The notes beneath the pieces are model-generated. The model was not told where the DNA came from and searched no databases. It was given only the letters and a program-made list of their open reading frames with translations. Below are positions 1 through 13,867 of a stretch of DNA of 64,000 nucleotides, in pieces. Position 1 is the stretch's first letter, and each line of letters begins with the position of its first letter. Position numbers and translations under genes: made by a program. The DNA lies in NCBI GenBank assembly GCA_034766995.1, contig CM068325.1:5912164-5976163 (forward strand), written 5' to 3'. Source of the DNA: Acanthacorydalis orientalis. Taxonomy: Eukaryota > Arthropoda > Insecta > Megaloptera > Corydalidae.

Positions 1-868
1 CATTAAATATTCAATCGTTTGTATGTTATTATCTTCGGATATAACCTGTAAGCGTACGTACACTCCCTCCCTAACTAAAATCTAATTAGGTGTAAACTAG
101 CACCTGACAATTAATATATGATTATAACCATAAAAACTTATACTCGCAATGATTTCAGCATTAAATATTCAATCATATGTATGTTGTTGTTACCTTCGAA
201 TATAACCTGTAAGCGGACGTGCACTCCCTCCCTAACTAAAATCTAATTAGGTGTAAACTAGCACCTGACAATTAATATATGATTATAACCATAAAAACTT
301 ATACTCGCAATGATTTCAGCATTAAATATTCAATCATATGTATGTTGTTGTTACCTTCGAATATAACCTGTAAGCGGACGTGCACTCCCTCCCTAACTAA
401 AATCTAATTAGGTGTAAACTAGCACCTGACAATTAATATATGATTATAACCTTAAAAACTTATACTCGCAATGATTTCAGCATTAAATATTCAATCATAT
501 GTATGTTGTTGTTACCTTCGAATATAACCTGTAAGCGTACGTGCACTCCCTCCCTAACTAAAATCTAATTAGGTGTAAACTAGCACCTGACAATTAATAT
601 ATGATTATAACCTTAAAAACTTATACTCGCAATGATTTCAGCATTAAATATTCAATCATATGTATGTTGTTACCTTCGAATATAACCTGTAAACGGACGT
701 GCACTCCCTCCCGCCCCTTTCTCAAATTTAATTTGGTGTAAACTAGCACCAGACAATTAATATATGATTATAACATAAAAAACATTATGCTCCCAATGAT
801 TATAACACATTAAATATTCATTCATTTGTATGTTGCTGTTATCTTCGGATAGAACTGGTAAGCGTGGT
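1..868. repeat. Satellite A1 array, 161-bp units (left copy)
   Basis: Direct tandem repeats. Units begin with CATTAAATATTCA at 1, 159, 320, 481, 642 and 808, giving periods of 158, 161, 161, 161 and 166 bp. Each unit holds an invariant core, CTAATTAGGTGTAAACTAGC, a CACCTGACAATTAATATATG segment and ATGATTTCAGC at its end. The fifth unit (642-807) is diverged, with a C-rich segment near 710 and AATTTGGTG replacing AATTAGGTG. The sixth unit is cut short near 868, where the sequence changes to family A2. The array continues off the left edge. No open frame or gene is visible. Confidence 0.93.
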
Positions 869-3800
869 AAAAAATTTATACTTGCTACGATTTCCACTTT
901 AAATCTTCATTCGTTTGTATGTTGTTGTTGTTATCTCCGAATATAACCTCTATGCGTGCGTTACTACCTCCACACCTAAAATCAAATTCAGTGTTAACAA
1001 ACTAGCAATCAAACTTTCAACATGATTATAACCTTAAAAATATATTTAAAAACATTATACTTACCATGATTTCCACTTAAAATATTCATTCCTTTGTACG
1101 TGTTGTTATCTTCGAATATAACCTATGCGCGTACGTAAGCTAACTCCACACCTAAAATCAAATCGGATGTTAACAAACTAGCATTCGGATTTTAAATATA
1201 TTATAACCATAAAAAATATATTTAAAAAATTTATACTTGCTACGATTTCCACTTTAAATCTTCATTCGTTTGTATGTTGTTATTGTTTTTGTTATCTTCG
1301 AATATAACCTCTATGCGTGCGTTACTACCTCCACACCTAAAATCAAATTCAGTGTTAACAAACTAGCAATCAAACTTTCAACATGATTATAACCTTAAAA
1401 ATATATTTAAAAACATTATACTTACCATGATTCCTTTGTACGTGTTGTTATCTTCGAATATAACCTATGCGCGTACGTAAGCTAACTCCACACCTAAAAT
1501 CAAATCGGGTGTTAACAAACTAGCATTCGGATTTTAAATATATTATAACCATAAAAAATATATTTAAAAAATTTATACTTGCTACGATTTCCACTTTAAA
1601 TCTTCATTCGTTTGTATGTTGTTGTTGTTATCTCCGAATATAACCTCTATGCGTGCGTTACTACCTCCACACCTAAAATCAAATTCAGTGTTAACAAACT
1701 AGCAATCAAACTTTCAACATGATTATTCCCTTAAAAATATATTTAAAAAAATTATACTTGCTACGATTTCCACTTTAAATCTTCATTCCTTTGTACGTGT
1801 TGTTATCTCCGAATATAACCTATGCGCGTACGTAAGCTAACTCCACACCTAAAATCAAATCGGATGTTAACAAACTAGCATTCGGATTTTAAATATATTA
1901 TAACCATAAAAAATATATTTAAAAAATTTATACTTGCTACGATTTCCACTTTAAATCTTCATTCGTTTGTATGTTGTTGTTGTTATCTCCGAATATAACC
2001 TCTATGCGTGCGTTACTACCTCCACACCTAAAATCAAATTCAGTGTTTAACAAACTAGCAATCAAACTTTCAACATGATTATTACCTTAAAAATGTATTT
2101 AAAAAAATTATACTTCCCTTGATTTCCACTTTAAATATTCATTCCTTTGTACGTGTTGTTATCTTCGAATATAACCTATGCGCGTACGTAAGCTAACTCC
2201 ACACCTAAAATCAAATCGGGTGTTAACAAACTAGCATTCGGATTTTAAATATATTATAACCATAAAAAATATATTTAAAAAATTTATACTTGCTACGATT
2301 TCCACTTTAAATCTTCATTCGTTTGTATGTTGTTGTTGTTATCTCCGAATATAACCTCTATGCGTGCGTTACTACCTCCACACCTAAAATCAAATCGGAT
2401 GTTAACAAACTAGCATTCGGATTTTAAATATATTATAACCATAAAAAATATATTTAAAAAATTTATACTTGCTACGATTTCCACTTTAAATCTTCATTCG
2501 TTTGTATGTTGTTGTTGTTATCTCCGAATATAACCTCTATGCGTGCGTTACTACCTCCACACCTAAAATCAAATTCAGTGTTTAACAAACTAGCAATCAA
2601 ACTTTCAACATGATTATTACCTTAAAAATGTATTTAAAAAAATTATACTTCCCTTGATTTCCACTTTAAATATTCATTCCTTTGTACGTGTTGTTATCTT
2701 CGAATATAACCTATGCGCGTACGTAAGCTAACTCCACACCTAAAATCAAATCGGGTGTTAACAAACTAGCATTCGAATTTAAATTTATTATAACCATAAA
2801 AAATATATTTAAAAAATTTATACTTGCTACGATTTCCACTTTAAATCTTCATTCGTTTGTATGTTGTTATTGTTTTTGTTATCTTCGAATATAACCTCTA
2901 TGCGTGCGTTACTACCTCCACACCTAAAATCAAATTCAGTGTTTAACAAACTAGCAATCAAACTTTCAACATGATTATTACCTTAAAAATGTATTTAAAA
3001 AAATTATACTTCCCTTGATTTCCACTTTAAATATTCATTCCTTTGTACGTGTTGTTATCTTCGAATATAACCTATGCGCGTACGTAAGCTAACTCCACAC
3101 CTAAAATCAAATCGGGTGTTAACAAACTAGCATTCGGATTTTAAATATATTATAACCATAAAAAATATATTTAAAAAATTTATACTTGCTACGATTTCCA
3201 CTTTAAATCTTCATTCGTTTGTATGTTGTTGTTGTTATCTCCGAATATAACCTCTATGCGTGCGTTACTACCTCCACACCTAAAATCAAATTCAGTGTTA
3301 ACAAACTAGCAATCAAACTTTCAACATGATTATTCCCTTAAAAATATATTTAAAAAAATTATACTTGCTACGATTTCCACTTTAAATCTTCATTCGTTTG
3401 TATGTTGTTGTTGTTATCTCCGAATATAACCTCTATGAGTGCGTTACTACCTCCACACCTAAAATCAAATCGGGTGTTAACAAACTAGCATTCGGATTTT
3501 AAATATATTATAACCATAAAAAATATATTTAAAAAATTTATACTTGCTACGATTTCCACTTTAAATCTTCATTCGTTTGTATGTTGTTGTTGTTATCTCC
3601 GAATATAACCTCTATGCGTGCGTTACTACCTCCACACCTAAAATCAAATTCAGTGTTTAACAAACTAGCAATCAAACTTTCAACATGATTATTACCTTAA
3701 AAATATATTTAAAAAAATTATACTTCCCTTGATTTCCACTTTAAATATTCATTCCTTTGTACGTGTTGTTATCTTCGAATATAACCTATGCGCGTACGTA

Positions 3801-5730
3801 AGCTAACTCCACACCTAAAATCAAATCGGGTGTTAACAAACTAGCATTCGGATTTTAAATATATTATAACCATAAAAAATATATTTAAAAAATTTATACT
3901 TGCTACGATTTCCACTTTAAATCTTCATTCGTTTGTATGTTGTTGTTGTTATCTCCGAATATAACCTCTATGCGTGCGTTACTACCTCCACACCTAAAAT
4001 CAAATTCAGTGTTAACAAACTAGCAATCAAACTTTCAACATGATTATTCCCTTAAAAATATATTTAAAAAAATTATACTTGCTACGATTTCCACTTTAAA
4101 TCTTCATTCGTTTGTATGTTGTTGTTGTTATCTCCGAATATAACCTCTATGAGTGCGTTACTACCTCCACACCTAAAATCAAATCGGGTGTTAACAAACT
4201 AGCATTCGGATTTTAAATATATTATAACCATAAAAAATATATTTAAAAAATTTATACTTGCTACGATTTCCACTTTAAATCTTCATTCGTTTGTATGTTG
4301 TTGTTGTTATCTCCGAATATAACCTCTATGCGTGCGTTACTACCTCCACACCTAAAATCAAATTCAGTGTTAACAAACTAGCAATCAAACTTTCAACATG
4401 ATTATTCCCTTAAAAATATATTTAAAAAAATTATACTTACCATGATTTCCACTTTAAATATTCATTCCTTTGTACGTGTTGTTATCTTCGAATATAACCT
4501 ATGCGCGTACGTAAGCTAACTCCACACCTAAAATCAAATCGGATGTTAACAAACTAGCATTCGGATTTTAAATATATTATAACCATAAAAAATATATTTA
4601 AAAAATTTATACTTGCTACGATTTCCACTTTAAATCTTCATTCGTTTGTATGTTGTTGTTGTTATCTCCGAATATAACCTCTATGCGTGCGTTACTACCT
4701 CCACACCTAAAATCAAATCGGGTGTTAACAAACTAGCATTCGGATTTTAAATATATTATAACCATAAAAAATATATTTAAAAAATTTATACTTGCTACGA
4801 TTGCCACTTTAAATCTTCATTCGTTTGTATGTTGTTGTTGTTATCTCCGAATATAACCTCTATGCGTGCGTTACTACCTCCACACCTAAAATCAAATCGG
4901 ATGTTAACAAACTAGCATTCGGATTTTAAATATATTATAACCATAAAAAATATATTTAAAAAAATTATACTTGCTACGATTTCCACTTTAAATCTTCATT
5001 CGTTTGTATGTTGTTGTTGTTATCTCCGAATATAACCTCTATGAGTGCGTTACTACCTCCACACCTAAAATCAAATCGGATGTTAACAAACTAGCATTCG
5101 GATTTTAAATATATTATAACCATAAAAAATATATTTAAAAAATTTATACTTGCTACGATTGCCACTTTAAATCTTCATTCGTTTGTATGTTGTTGTTGTT
5201 ATCTTCGAATATAACCTCTATGCGTGCGTTACTACCTCCACACCTAAAATCAAATTCAGTGTTTAACAAACTAGCAATCAAACTTTCAACATGATTATTA
5301 CCTTAAAAATGTATTTAAAAAAATTATACTTCCCTTGATTTCCACTTTAAATATTCATTCCTTTGTACGTGTTGTTATCTTCGAATATAACCTATGCGCG
5401 TACGTAAGCTAACTCCACACCTAAAATCAAATCGGGTGTTAACAAACTAGCATTCGAATTTAAATATATTATAACCATAAAAAATATATTTAAAAAATTT
5501 ATACTTGCTACGATTTCCACTTTAAATCTTCATTCGTTTGTATGTTGTTGTTGTTGTTATCTTCGAATATAACCTATATGCGTTCGTACACTACCTCCAC
5601 ACCTAAAATCAAATTGGGTGTTAACTAGCAATCAGACTTTCAACATGATTGTAACCTTAAAAATATATGTTAAACTAGCATTCGGATTTTAAATATATTA
5701 TAACCATAAAAAATATATTTAAAAAATTAT
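869..5730. repeat. Satellite A2 array, alternating ~176/179-bp monomers (left copy)
   Basis: About 27 direct monomers of two types. Type a has CTTCATTCGTTTGTATG, a GTTGTTGTT run, ATGCGTGCGTTACTACC and often CAAATTCAGTG. Type b has ATTCATTCCTTTGTACG, ATGCGCGTACGTAAGC and CAAATCGGGTG or CGGATG. Starts at 895, 1074, 1250, 1592, 1771 and 1947 give a dimer near 355 bp, but the order is irregular, with runs of two to four type-a monomers. Some monomers are a/b hybrids (near 1771 and 2303), which suggests unequal exchange or conversion. One monomer near 1430 lacks about 17 bp. The last monomer is truncated and joins module C at 5731. A1 and A2 share TTCGAATATAACCT and are related. Confidence 0.93.
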
Positions 5731-6211
5731 AAATAGACAAATTTGTTTTCAAAGATTGAATGGCATGATTGATATAAATTATATATATATATACACACAC
5801 ACACATTGATATATATATAAATTATATTTAGAAATATTCATAAATTATATCAAAATATATTTACACTAAGAAGTAAATTACGTATTGTATTGAAACTATA
5901 ATCGAATAAAATTAAAGAAAATATCTATTAAAGTGTATATCTTACAACAGTAATATGCAGCAACCATATCGTCTCAAAAACTAGACACGACTGAATAAAT
6001 AAATGTGTAATTTCACAGACACGAAAGTTCATGGCTGTAGGTTTATATAATTTTCCAAATCTTATATAAATGTAACGCGCTGTGAAGCATTGACCTGCAC
6101 ATGATATAGACAAAGTGTTGTGAAGCATTATACAAACAATAAAAACAGACATAGTATTATATAAACAACAAATACAGTACAGACAAATATACAAATACAA
6201 TCAGGATAAAG
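5731..6211. repeat. Module C, copy 1 (long form), next to satellite A2
   Basis: The first C module in the window and the only left-hand one preceded by A2 instead of D. It holds a TA/CA/TA microsatellite (about 5780-5835), then about 370 bp of non-repetitive sequence with a direct repeat of TGTGAAGCATT about 40 bp apart. The minus strand of 5928-6200 is open for 90 codons. The predicted peptide is hydrophobic and Cys-rich at its N-terminus, with no domain I recognise. It recurs only because the DNA copies are nearly identical, and noisy or deleted copies lose it, so I do not call it a gene. Confidence 0.88.
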
Positions 6212-9200
6212 AAAATGATACGTAAGGAACCTCCGAATATATAATAAGTGTATTCAGTAAGAGCAGATTCAAATATTTTTACTGATTTCAAATTTTAGAT
6301 AACCTACATTTGAACTGAAAACATATGTCAAATATAATCTTATTATGGATGATTTAAATTGAACTGGCAGTAATTATACTTCAAATTCCATTTGAAGAGA
6401 GTCTAAATATACAATAAAAGTAAACAATAAGAGCAGATTGTAATTTTAATATCTGTTACAAAATCTAACCTGTGATACGTTTGCACTGAAACGTACGTCT
6501 CAATTGTACTCGTATAGTGTATGATTTAAATTAGACGCAGTAGTTTTACATGAAATACCTAGTAAGAGAACTCTAAATATACTATTAAAACATACAATGA
6601 GAGTAGATTATAGTTTTAGTATCTATTACAAAATTTTTAACTGTGATTATACGTTGCACTGAAACGTAGGTCTCAATTAAACCCGTATAATGTACGATTT
6701 AAATTCAACTGGCAGTAATTTTACTTCAAAATCTAACTAAGGGAACTCTAAATATACTATAATAACGTAGAATAAGAGCAGACTCTAATTTTTATTCTCG
6801 TTTCAATTTCTAGGTGTTCTACATTTGTAATAAAACATTCCTGATATGAATATTCACATAATATATGTTTCAAAGTATACTAGCAGTGATTTTGCTTCAA
6901 ATTCAAACTAAGGGAAGTCTAAATATACAAAGGAGAAGACTCCTAGTCTTTAATTAATTTATATAATAAGAGAATATATTTTAATTCTTTAATTAAAAAT
7001 TAAATTTGAATTTTCCTGTAGACTTTGTGGTCGGTAAATGAGAACTCTAACTACGTTATCGAGAAATGAGGTGGTCTGGCAAGTTTCAGGTTTTGCCGTT
7101 TACAACCAGGTCCCGATTTAGGAAACTTTTTTAATTAAAAAAAAAAGGATAATATCAGGATAAAGTAAATCATACGTCAGGAACCTACAAATATATAATA
7201 AGTGTATTCAATAAGAGCAGATTCTAATATTTTTACTGATTTCAAATTTTAGATAACCTACATTTGAACTGAAAACATATGTCAAATATAATCTTATTAT
7301 GGATGATTTAAATTAAACTGGCAGTAATTATACTTCAACTTCCAATTGAAGAGAGTCTAAATATACAATAAAAGTAAACAATAATAGCGGATTGTAATTT
7401 TAATATCTGTTACAAAATCTAACCTGTGATACGTTTACACTGAAACGTACGTCTCAATTGTACTCGTATAGTGTATGATTTAAATTAGATGCAGTAGTTT
7501 TACATGAAATACCTAGTAAGAGAACTCTAAATATACTATTAAAACATACAATGAGAGTAGATTATAGTTTTAGTATCTATTACAAAATTTTTAACTGTGA
7601 TAATACGTTGCACTGAAACGTAGGTCTCAATTAAACCCGTATAATGTACGATTTAAATTCAACTGGCAGTAATTTTACTTCAAAATCTAACTAAGGGAAC
7701 TCCAAATATACTATAATAACGTAGAATAAGAGCAGACTCTAATTTTTATTCTCGTTTCAATTTCTAGGTGTTCTACATTTGTAATAAAAACATTCCTGAT
7801 ATGAATATTCACATAATATATGTTTCAAAGTATACTAGCAGTAATTTTGCTTCAAATTCAAACTAAGGGAAGTCTAAATATACAAAGGAGAAGACTCCTA
7901 GTCTTTAATTAATTTATATAATAAGAGAATATATTTTAATTCTTTAATTAAAAATTAAATTTGAATTTTCCTGTAGACTTTGTGGTCGGGAAATGAGAAC
8001 TCTAACTACGTTATCGAGAAATGAGGTGGTCTGGCTAGTTTCAAGTTTTGCCGTTTACAACCAGGTCCGGATTTAGGAAACTTTTAATTAAAAAAAAGGA
8101 TAATATCAGGATAAAATCATACGTCAGGAACCTACAAATATATAATAAGTGTATTCAATAAGATCAGATTCTAATATTTTTACTGATTTCAAATTTTAGA
8201 TAAGCTACATTTGAACTGAAAACATATGTCAAGTATAATCTTATTATGGATGATTTAAATTAAACTGGCAGTAATTATACTTCAACTTCCAATTGAAGAG
8301 AGTCTAAATATACAATAAAAGTAAACAATAAGAGCGGATTGTAATTTTAATATCCGTTACAAAATCTAACGTGCGATACGTTTGCACTGAAACGTACGTC
8401 ACAATTGTACTCGTATAGTGTATGATTTAAATTAGACGCAGTAGTTTTACATGAAATACCTAGTAAGAGAACTCTAAATATACTATTAAAACATACAATG
8501 AGAGTAGATTATAGTTTTAGTATCTATTACAAAATTTTTAACTGTGATTATACGTTGCACTGAAACGTAGGTCTCAATTAAACCCGTATAATGTACGATT
8601 TAAATTCAACTGGCAGTAATTTTACTTCAAAATCTAACTAAGGGAACTCCAAATATACTATAATAACGTAGAATAAGAGCAGACTCTAATTTTTATTCTC
8701 GTTTCAATTTCTAGGTGTTCTACATTTGTAATAAAAACATTCCTGATATGAATATTCACATAATATATGTTTCAAAGTATACTAGCAGTAATTTTGCTTC
8801 AAATTCAAACTAAGGGAAGTCTAAATATACAAAGGAGAAGACTCCTAGTCTTTAATTAATTTATATAATAAGAGAATATATTTTAATTCTTTAATTAAAA
8901 ATTAAATTTGAATTTTCCTGTAGACTTGGTGGTCGGTAAATGAGAACTCTAACTACGTTATCGAGAAATGAGGTGGTCTGGCTAGTTTCAAGTTTTGCCG
9001 TTTACAACCAGGTCCGGATTTAGGAAACTTTTTTAATTAAAAAAAAAAGGATAATATCAGGATAAAGTAAATCATACGTCAGGAACCTACAAATATATAA
9101 TAAGTGTATTCAATAAGAGCAGATTCTAATATTTTTACAGATTTCAAATTTTAGACAAGCTACATTTGAACTGAAAACATACGTCAAATATAATCTTATT

Positions 9201-9495
9201 ATGGATGATTTAAATTAAACTGGCAGTAATTATACTTCAACTTCCAATTGAAGAGAGTCTAAATATACAATAAAAGTAAACAATAAGAGCAGATTGTAAT
9301 TTTAATATCCGTTACAAAATCTAACGTGCGATACGTTTGCACTGAAACGTACGTCTCAATTACACTCGTATAGTATATGATTTGAATTCAACTAGCAGTA
9401 ATTTTACTTCAAAATCAGACTAAGGGAACTCAAAATCTACTATAATAACGTACAATAAGAGCAGATTCTAAATTTAAAGTAAGATACAAATATAT
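6212..9495. repeat. D/T block 1: three 951-bp higher-order units
   Basis: Three groups of four D monomers each end in a T module: 6212-6912 + T 6913-7148, 7149-7867 + T 7868-8099, and 8100-8814 + T 8815-9050. T ends are exactly 951 bp apart (7148, 8099, 9050). The block finishes with the standard 445-bp tail (9051-9495) leading into the next C module. No gene is visible. Confidence 0.9.
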
Positions 9496-9978
9496 AAATA
9501 GACAAATTTGTTTTCAAAGATTGAATGGCATGATTGATATAAATTATATATACACACACACACACACACACACATTTATATATATATATTATATTTAGAA
9601 ATATTCATAAATTATATCAAAATATATTTACACTAAGAAGTAAATTACGTATTGTATTGAAACTATAATCGAATAAAATTAAAGAAAATATCTATTAAAG
9701 TGTATATCTTACAACAGTGATATGCAGCAACCATATCGTCTCAAAAACTAGACACGACTGAATAAATAAATGTGTAATTTCACAGACACGAAAGTTCATG
9801 GCTGTAGGTTTATATAATTTTCCAAATCTTATATAAATGTAACGCGCTGTGAAGCATTGACCTGCACATGATATAGACAAAGTGTTGTGAAGCATTATAC
9901 AAACAATAAAAACAGACATAGTATTATATAAACAACAAATACAGTACAGACAAATATACAAATACAATCAGGATAAAG
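9496..9978. repeat. Module C, copy 2 (long form)
   Basis: 483 bp, preceded by the D tail ending in AAAGTAAGATACAAATATAT. The CA tract (about 9551-9575) is longer than in copy 1. The minus-strand open frame 9695-9967 gives the same 90-residue peptide as copy 1. This copy starts the 10,353-bp superunit that ends at 19848. Confidence 0.9.
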
Positions 9979-11358
9979 AAAATGATACGTAAGGAACCTC
10001 CGAATATATAATAAGTGTATTCAGTAAGAGCAGATTCAAATATTTTTACTGATTTCAAATTTTAGATAACCTACATTTGAACTGAAAACATATGTCAAAT
10101 ATAATCTTATTATGGATGATTTAAATTGAACTGGCAGTAATTATACTTCAAATTCCATTTGAAGAGAGTCTAAATATACAATAAAAGTAAACAATAAGAG
10201 CAGATTGTAATTTTAATATCTGTTACAAAATCTAACCTGTGATACGTTTGCACTGAAACGTACGTCTCAATTGTACTCGTATAATGTATGATTTAAATTA
10301 GACGCAGTAGTTTTACATGAAATACCTAGTAAGAGAACTCTAAATATACTATTAAAACATACAATGAGAGCAGATTGTAATTTTAATATCTGTTACAAAA
10401 TCTAACGTAAGATACGTTTGCACTGAAACGTAGGTCTCAATTAAACCCGTATAATGTACGACTTAAATTCAACTGGCAGTAATTTTACTTCAAAATCTAA
10501 CTAAGGGAACTCCAAATACACTATAATAACGTAGAATAACAGCAGACTCTAATTTTTATTCTCGTTTCAATTTCTAGGTGTTCTACGTTTGTAATAAAAA
10601 CATTCCTGATATGAATATTCACATAATATATGTTTCAAAGTATACTAGCAGTAATTTTGCTTCAAATTCAAACTAAGGGAAGTCTAAATATACAAAGGAG
10701 AAGACTCCTAGTCTTTAATTAATTTATATAATAAGAGAATATATTTTAATTCTTTAATTAAAAATTAAATTTGAATTTTCCTGTAGACTTGGTGGTCGGT
10801 AAATGAGAACTCTAACTACGTTATCGAGAAATGAGGTGGTCTGGCTAGTTTCAAGTTTTGCCGTTTACAACCAGGTCCGGATTTAAGAAACTTTTTTAAT
10901 TAAAAAAAAAAGGATAATATCAGGATAAAGTAAATCATACGTCAGGAACCTACAAATATATAATAAGTGTATTCAATAAGAGCAGATTCTAATATTTTTA
11001 CAGATTTCAAATTTTAGACAAGCTACATTTGAACTGAAAACATACGTCAAATATAATCTTATTATGGATGATTTAAATTAAACTGGCAGTAATTATACTT
11101 CAAATTCCAATTGAAGAGAGTCTAAATATACAATAAAAGTAAACAATAAGAGCAGATTGTAATTTTAATATCCGTTACAAAATCTAACGTGCGATACGTT
11201 TGCACTGAAACGTACGTCTCAATTACACTCGTATAGTATATGATTTGAATTCAACTAGCAGTAATTTTACTTCAAAATCAGACTAAGGGAACTCAAAATC
11301 TACTATAATAACGTACAATAAGAGCAGATTCTAAATTTAAAGTAAGATACAAATATAT
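9979..11358. repeat. D/T block 2 (4 D + T + 445-bp tail)
   Basis: Four D monomers (9979-10677), T at 10678-10913 and the 445-bp tail (10914-11358). This is the shortest legal block of the array, 1380 bp. The same length and variants recur at 48771-50150 and 59124-60503. Confidence 0.9.
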
Positions 11359-11835
11359 AAATAGACAAATTTGTTTTCAAAGATTGAATGGCATGATTGA
11401 TATAAATTATATATACACACACACACACACATTTATATATATATATTATATTTAGAAATATTCATAAATTATATCAAAATATATTTACACTAAGAAGTAA
11501 ATTACGTATTGTATTGAAACTATAATCGAATAAAATTAAAGAAAATATCTATTAAAGTGTATATCTTACAACAGTGATATGCAGCAACCATATCGTCTCA
11601 AAAACTAGACACGACTGAATAAATAAATGTGTAATTTCACAGACACGAAAGTTCATGGCTGTAGGTTTATATAATTTTCCAAATCTTATATAAATGTAAC
11701 GCGCTGTGAAGCATTGACCTGCACATGATATAGACAAAGTGTTGTGAAGCATTATACAAACAATAAAAACAGACATAGTATTATATAAACAACAAATACA
11801 GTACAGACAAATATACAAATACAATCAGGATAAAG
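11359..11835. repeat. Module C, copy 3 (long form)
   Basis: 477 bp. Differs from copy 2 mainly by a shorter CA tract. The minus-strand 90-codon frame is at 11552-11824. Confidence 0.9.
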
Positions 11836-13390
11836 AAAATGATACGTAAGGAACCTCCGAATATATAATAAGTGTATTCAGTAAGAGCAGATTCAAATAT
11901 TTTTACTGATTTCAAATTTTAGATAACCTACATTTGAACTGAAAACATATGTCAAATATAATCTTATTATGGATGATTTAAATTGAACTGGCAGTAATTA
12001 TACTTCAAATTCCATTTGAAGAGAGTCTAAATATACAATAAAAGTAAACAATAAGAGCAGATTGTAATTTTAATATCTGTTACAAAATCTAACCTGTGAT
12101 ACGTTTGCACTGAAACGTACGTCTCAATTGTACTCGTATAATGTATGATTTAAATTAGACGCAGTAGTTTTACATGAAATACCTAGTAAGAGAACTCTAA
12201 ATATACTATTAAAACATACAATGAGAGTAGATTATAGTTTTAGTATCTATTACAAAATTTTTAACTGTGATAATACGTTGCACTGAAACGTAGGTCTCAA
12301 TTAAACCAGTATAATGTACGATTTAAATTCAACTGGCAGTAATTTTACTTCAAAATCTAACTAAGGGAACTCCAAATATACTATAATAACGTAGAATAAG
12401 AGCAGACTCTAATTTTTATTCTCGTTTCAATTTCTAGGTGTTCTACAATTGTAATAAAAACATTCCTGATATGAATATTCACATAATATATGTTTCAAAG
12501 TATACTAGCAGTAATTTTGCTTCAAATTCAAACTAAGGGAACTCCAAATATACTATAATAACGTAGAATAAGAGCAGACTCTAATTTTTATTCTCGTTTC
12601 AATTTCTAGGTGTTCTACGTTTGTAATAAAAACATTCCTGATATGAATATTCACATAATATATGTTTCAAAGTATACTAGCAGTAATTTTGCTTCAAATT
12701 CAAACTAAGGGAAGTCTAAATATACAAAGGAGAAGACTCCTAGTCTTTAATTAATTTATATAATAAGAGAATATATTTTAATTCTTTAATTAAAAATTAA
12801 ATTTGAATTTTCCTGTAGACTTGGTGGTCGGTAAATGAGAACTCTAACTACGTTATCGAGAAATGAGGTGGTCTGGCTAGTTTCAAGTTTTGCCGTTTAC
12901 AACCAGGTCCGGATTTAGGAAACTTTTTTAATTAAAAAAAAAAGGATAATATCAGGATAAAGTAAATCATACGTCAGGAACCTACAAATATATAATAAGT
13001 GTATTCAATAAGAGCAGATTCTAATATTTTTACAGATTTCAAATTTTAGACAAGCTACATTTGAACTGAAAACATACGTCAAATATAATCTTATTATGGA
13101 TGATTTAAATTAAACTGGCAGTAATTATACTTCAAATTCCATTTGAAGAGAGTCTAAATATACAATAAAAGTAAACAATAAGAGCAGATTGTAATTTTAA
13201 TATCCGTTACAAAATCTAACGTGCGATACGTTTGCACTGAAACGTACGTCTCAATTGTACTCGTATAATGTATGATTTAAATTCAACTAGCAGTAATTTT
13301 ACTTCAAAATCAGACTAAGGGAACTCAAAATCTACTATAATAACGTACAATAAGAGCAGATTCTAAATTTAAAGTAAGATACAAATATAT
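11836..13390. repeat. D/T block 3 (5 D + T + tail)
   Basis: Five D monomers (11836-12709) because the fourth type, marked by CTCGTTTCAATTTCTAGG, occurs twice about 172 bp apart (12425 and 12597). T is at 12710-12945 and the tail at 12946-13390. Confidence 0.9.
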
Positions 13391-13867
13391 AAATAGACAA
13401 ATTTGTTTTCAAAGATTGAATGGCATGATTGATATAAATTATATATACACACACACACACACATTTATATATATATATTATATTTAGAAATATTCATAAA
13501 TTATATCAAAATATATTTACACTAAGAAGTAAATTACGTATTGTATTGAAACTATAATCGAATAAAATTAAAGAAAATATCTATTAAAGTGTATATCTTA
13601 CAACAGTGATATGCAGCAACCATATCGTCTCAAAAAATAGACACGACTGAATAAATAAATGTGTAATTTCACAGACACGAAAGTTCATGGCTGTAGGTTT
13701 ATATAATTTTCCAAATCTTATATAAATGTAACGCGCTGTGAAGCATTGACCTGCACATGATATAGACAAAGTGTTGTGAAGCATTATACAAACAATAAAA
13801 ACAGACATAGTATTATATAAACAACAAATACAGTACAGACAAATATACAAATACAATCAGGATAAAG
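13391..13867. repeat. Module C, copy 4 (long form)
   Basis: 477 bp. Carries CTCAAAAAATAGACACG where earlier copies have AAAAACTAGACACG, so the 90-residue open frame 13584-13856 differs by one residue. Confidence 0.9.

Noticed and set aside
1..5730. CRISPR-like repeat and spacer pattern
   Set aside because: Whole 160-180-bp units repeat with no unique spacers; this is satellite DNA in a eukaryote-like sequence.
5928..6200. Recurring 90-codon minus-strand frame (also at 9695, 11552, 13584, 44697, 48487, 50344, 52376, 58840 and 60697) as a conserved gene family
   Set aside because: The protein is conserved only as far as the DNA is. Frameshifts and a 23-bp deletion occur without any sign of frame maintenance, no introns, promoter or domain are seen, and the frame lies within a satellite module.
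8020..8080. RNA polymerase III A and B boxes in module T (TGGCTAGTTTC and GGTCCGGATTT), suggesting a tRNA-derived SINE
   Set aside because: Both boxes match consensus poorly and no tRNA fold is visible.
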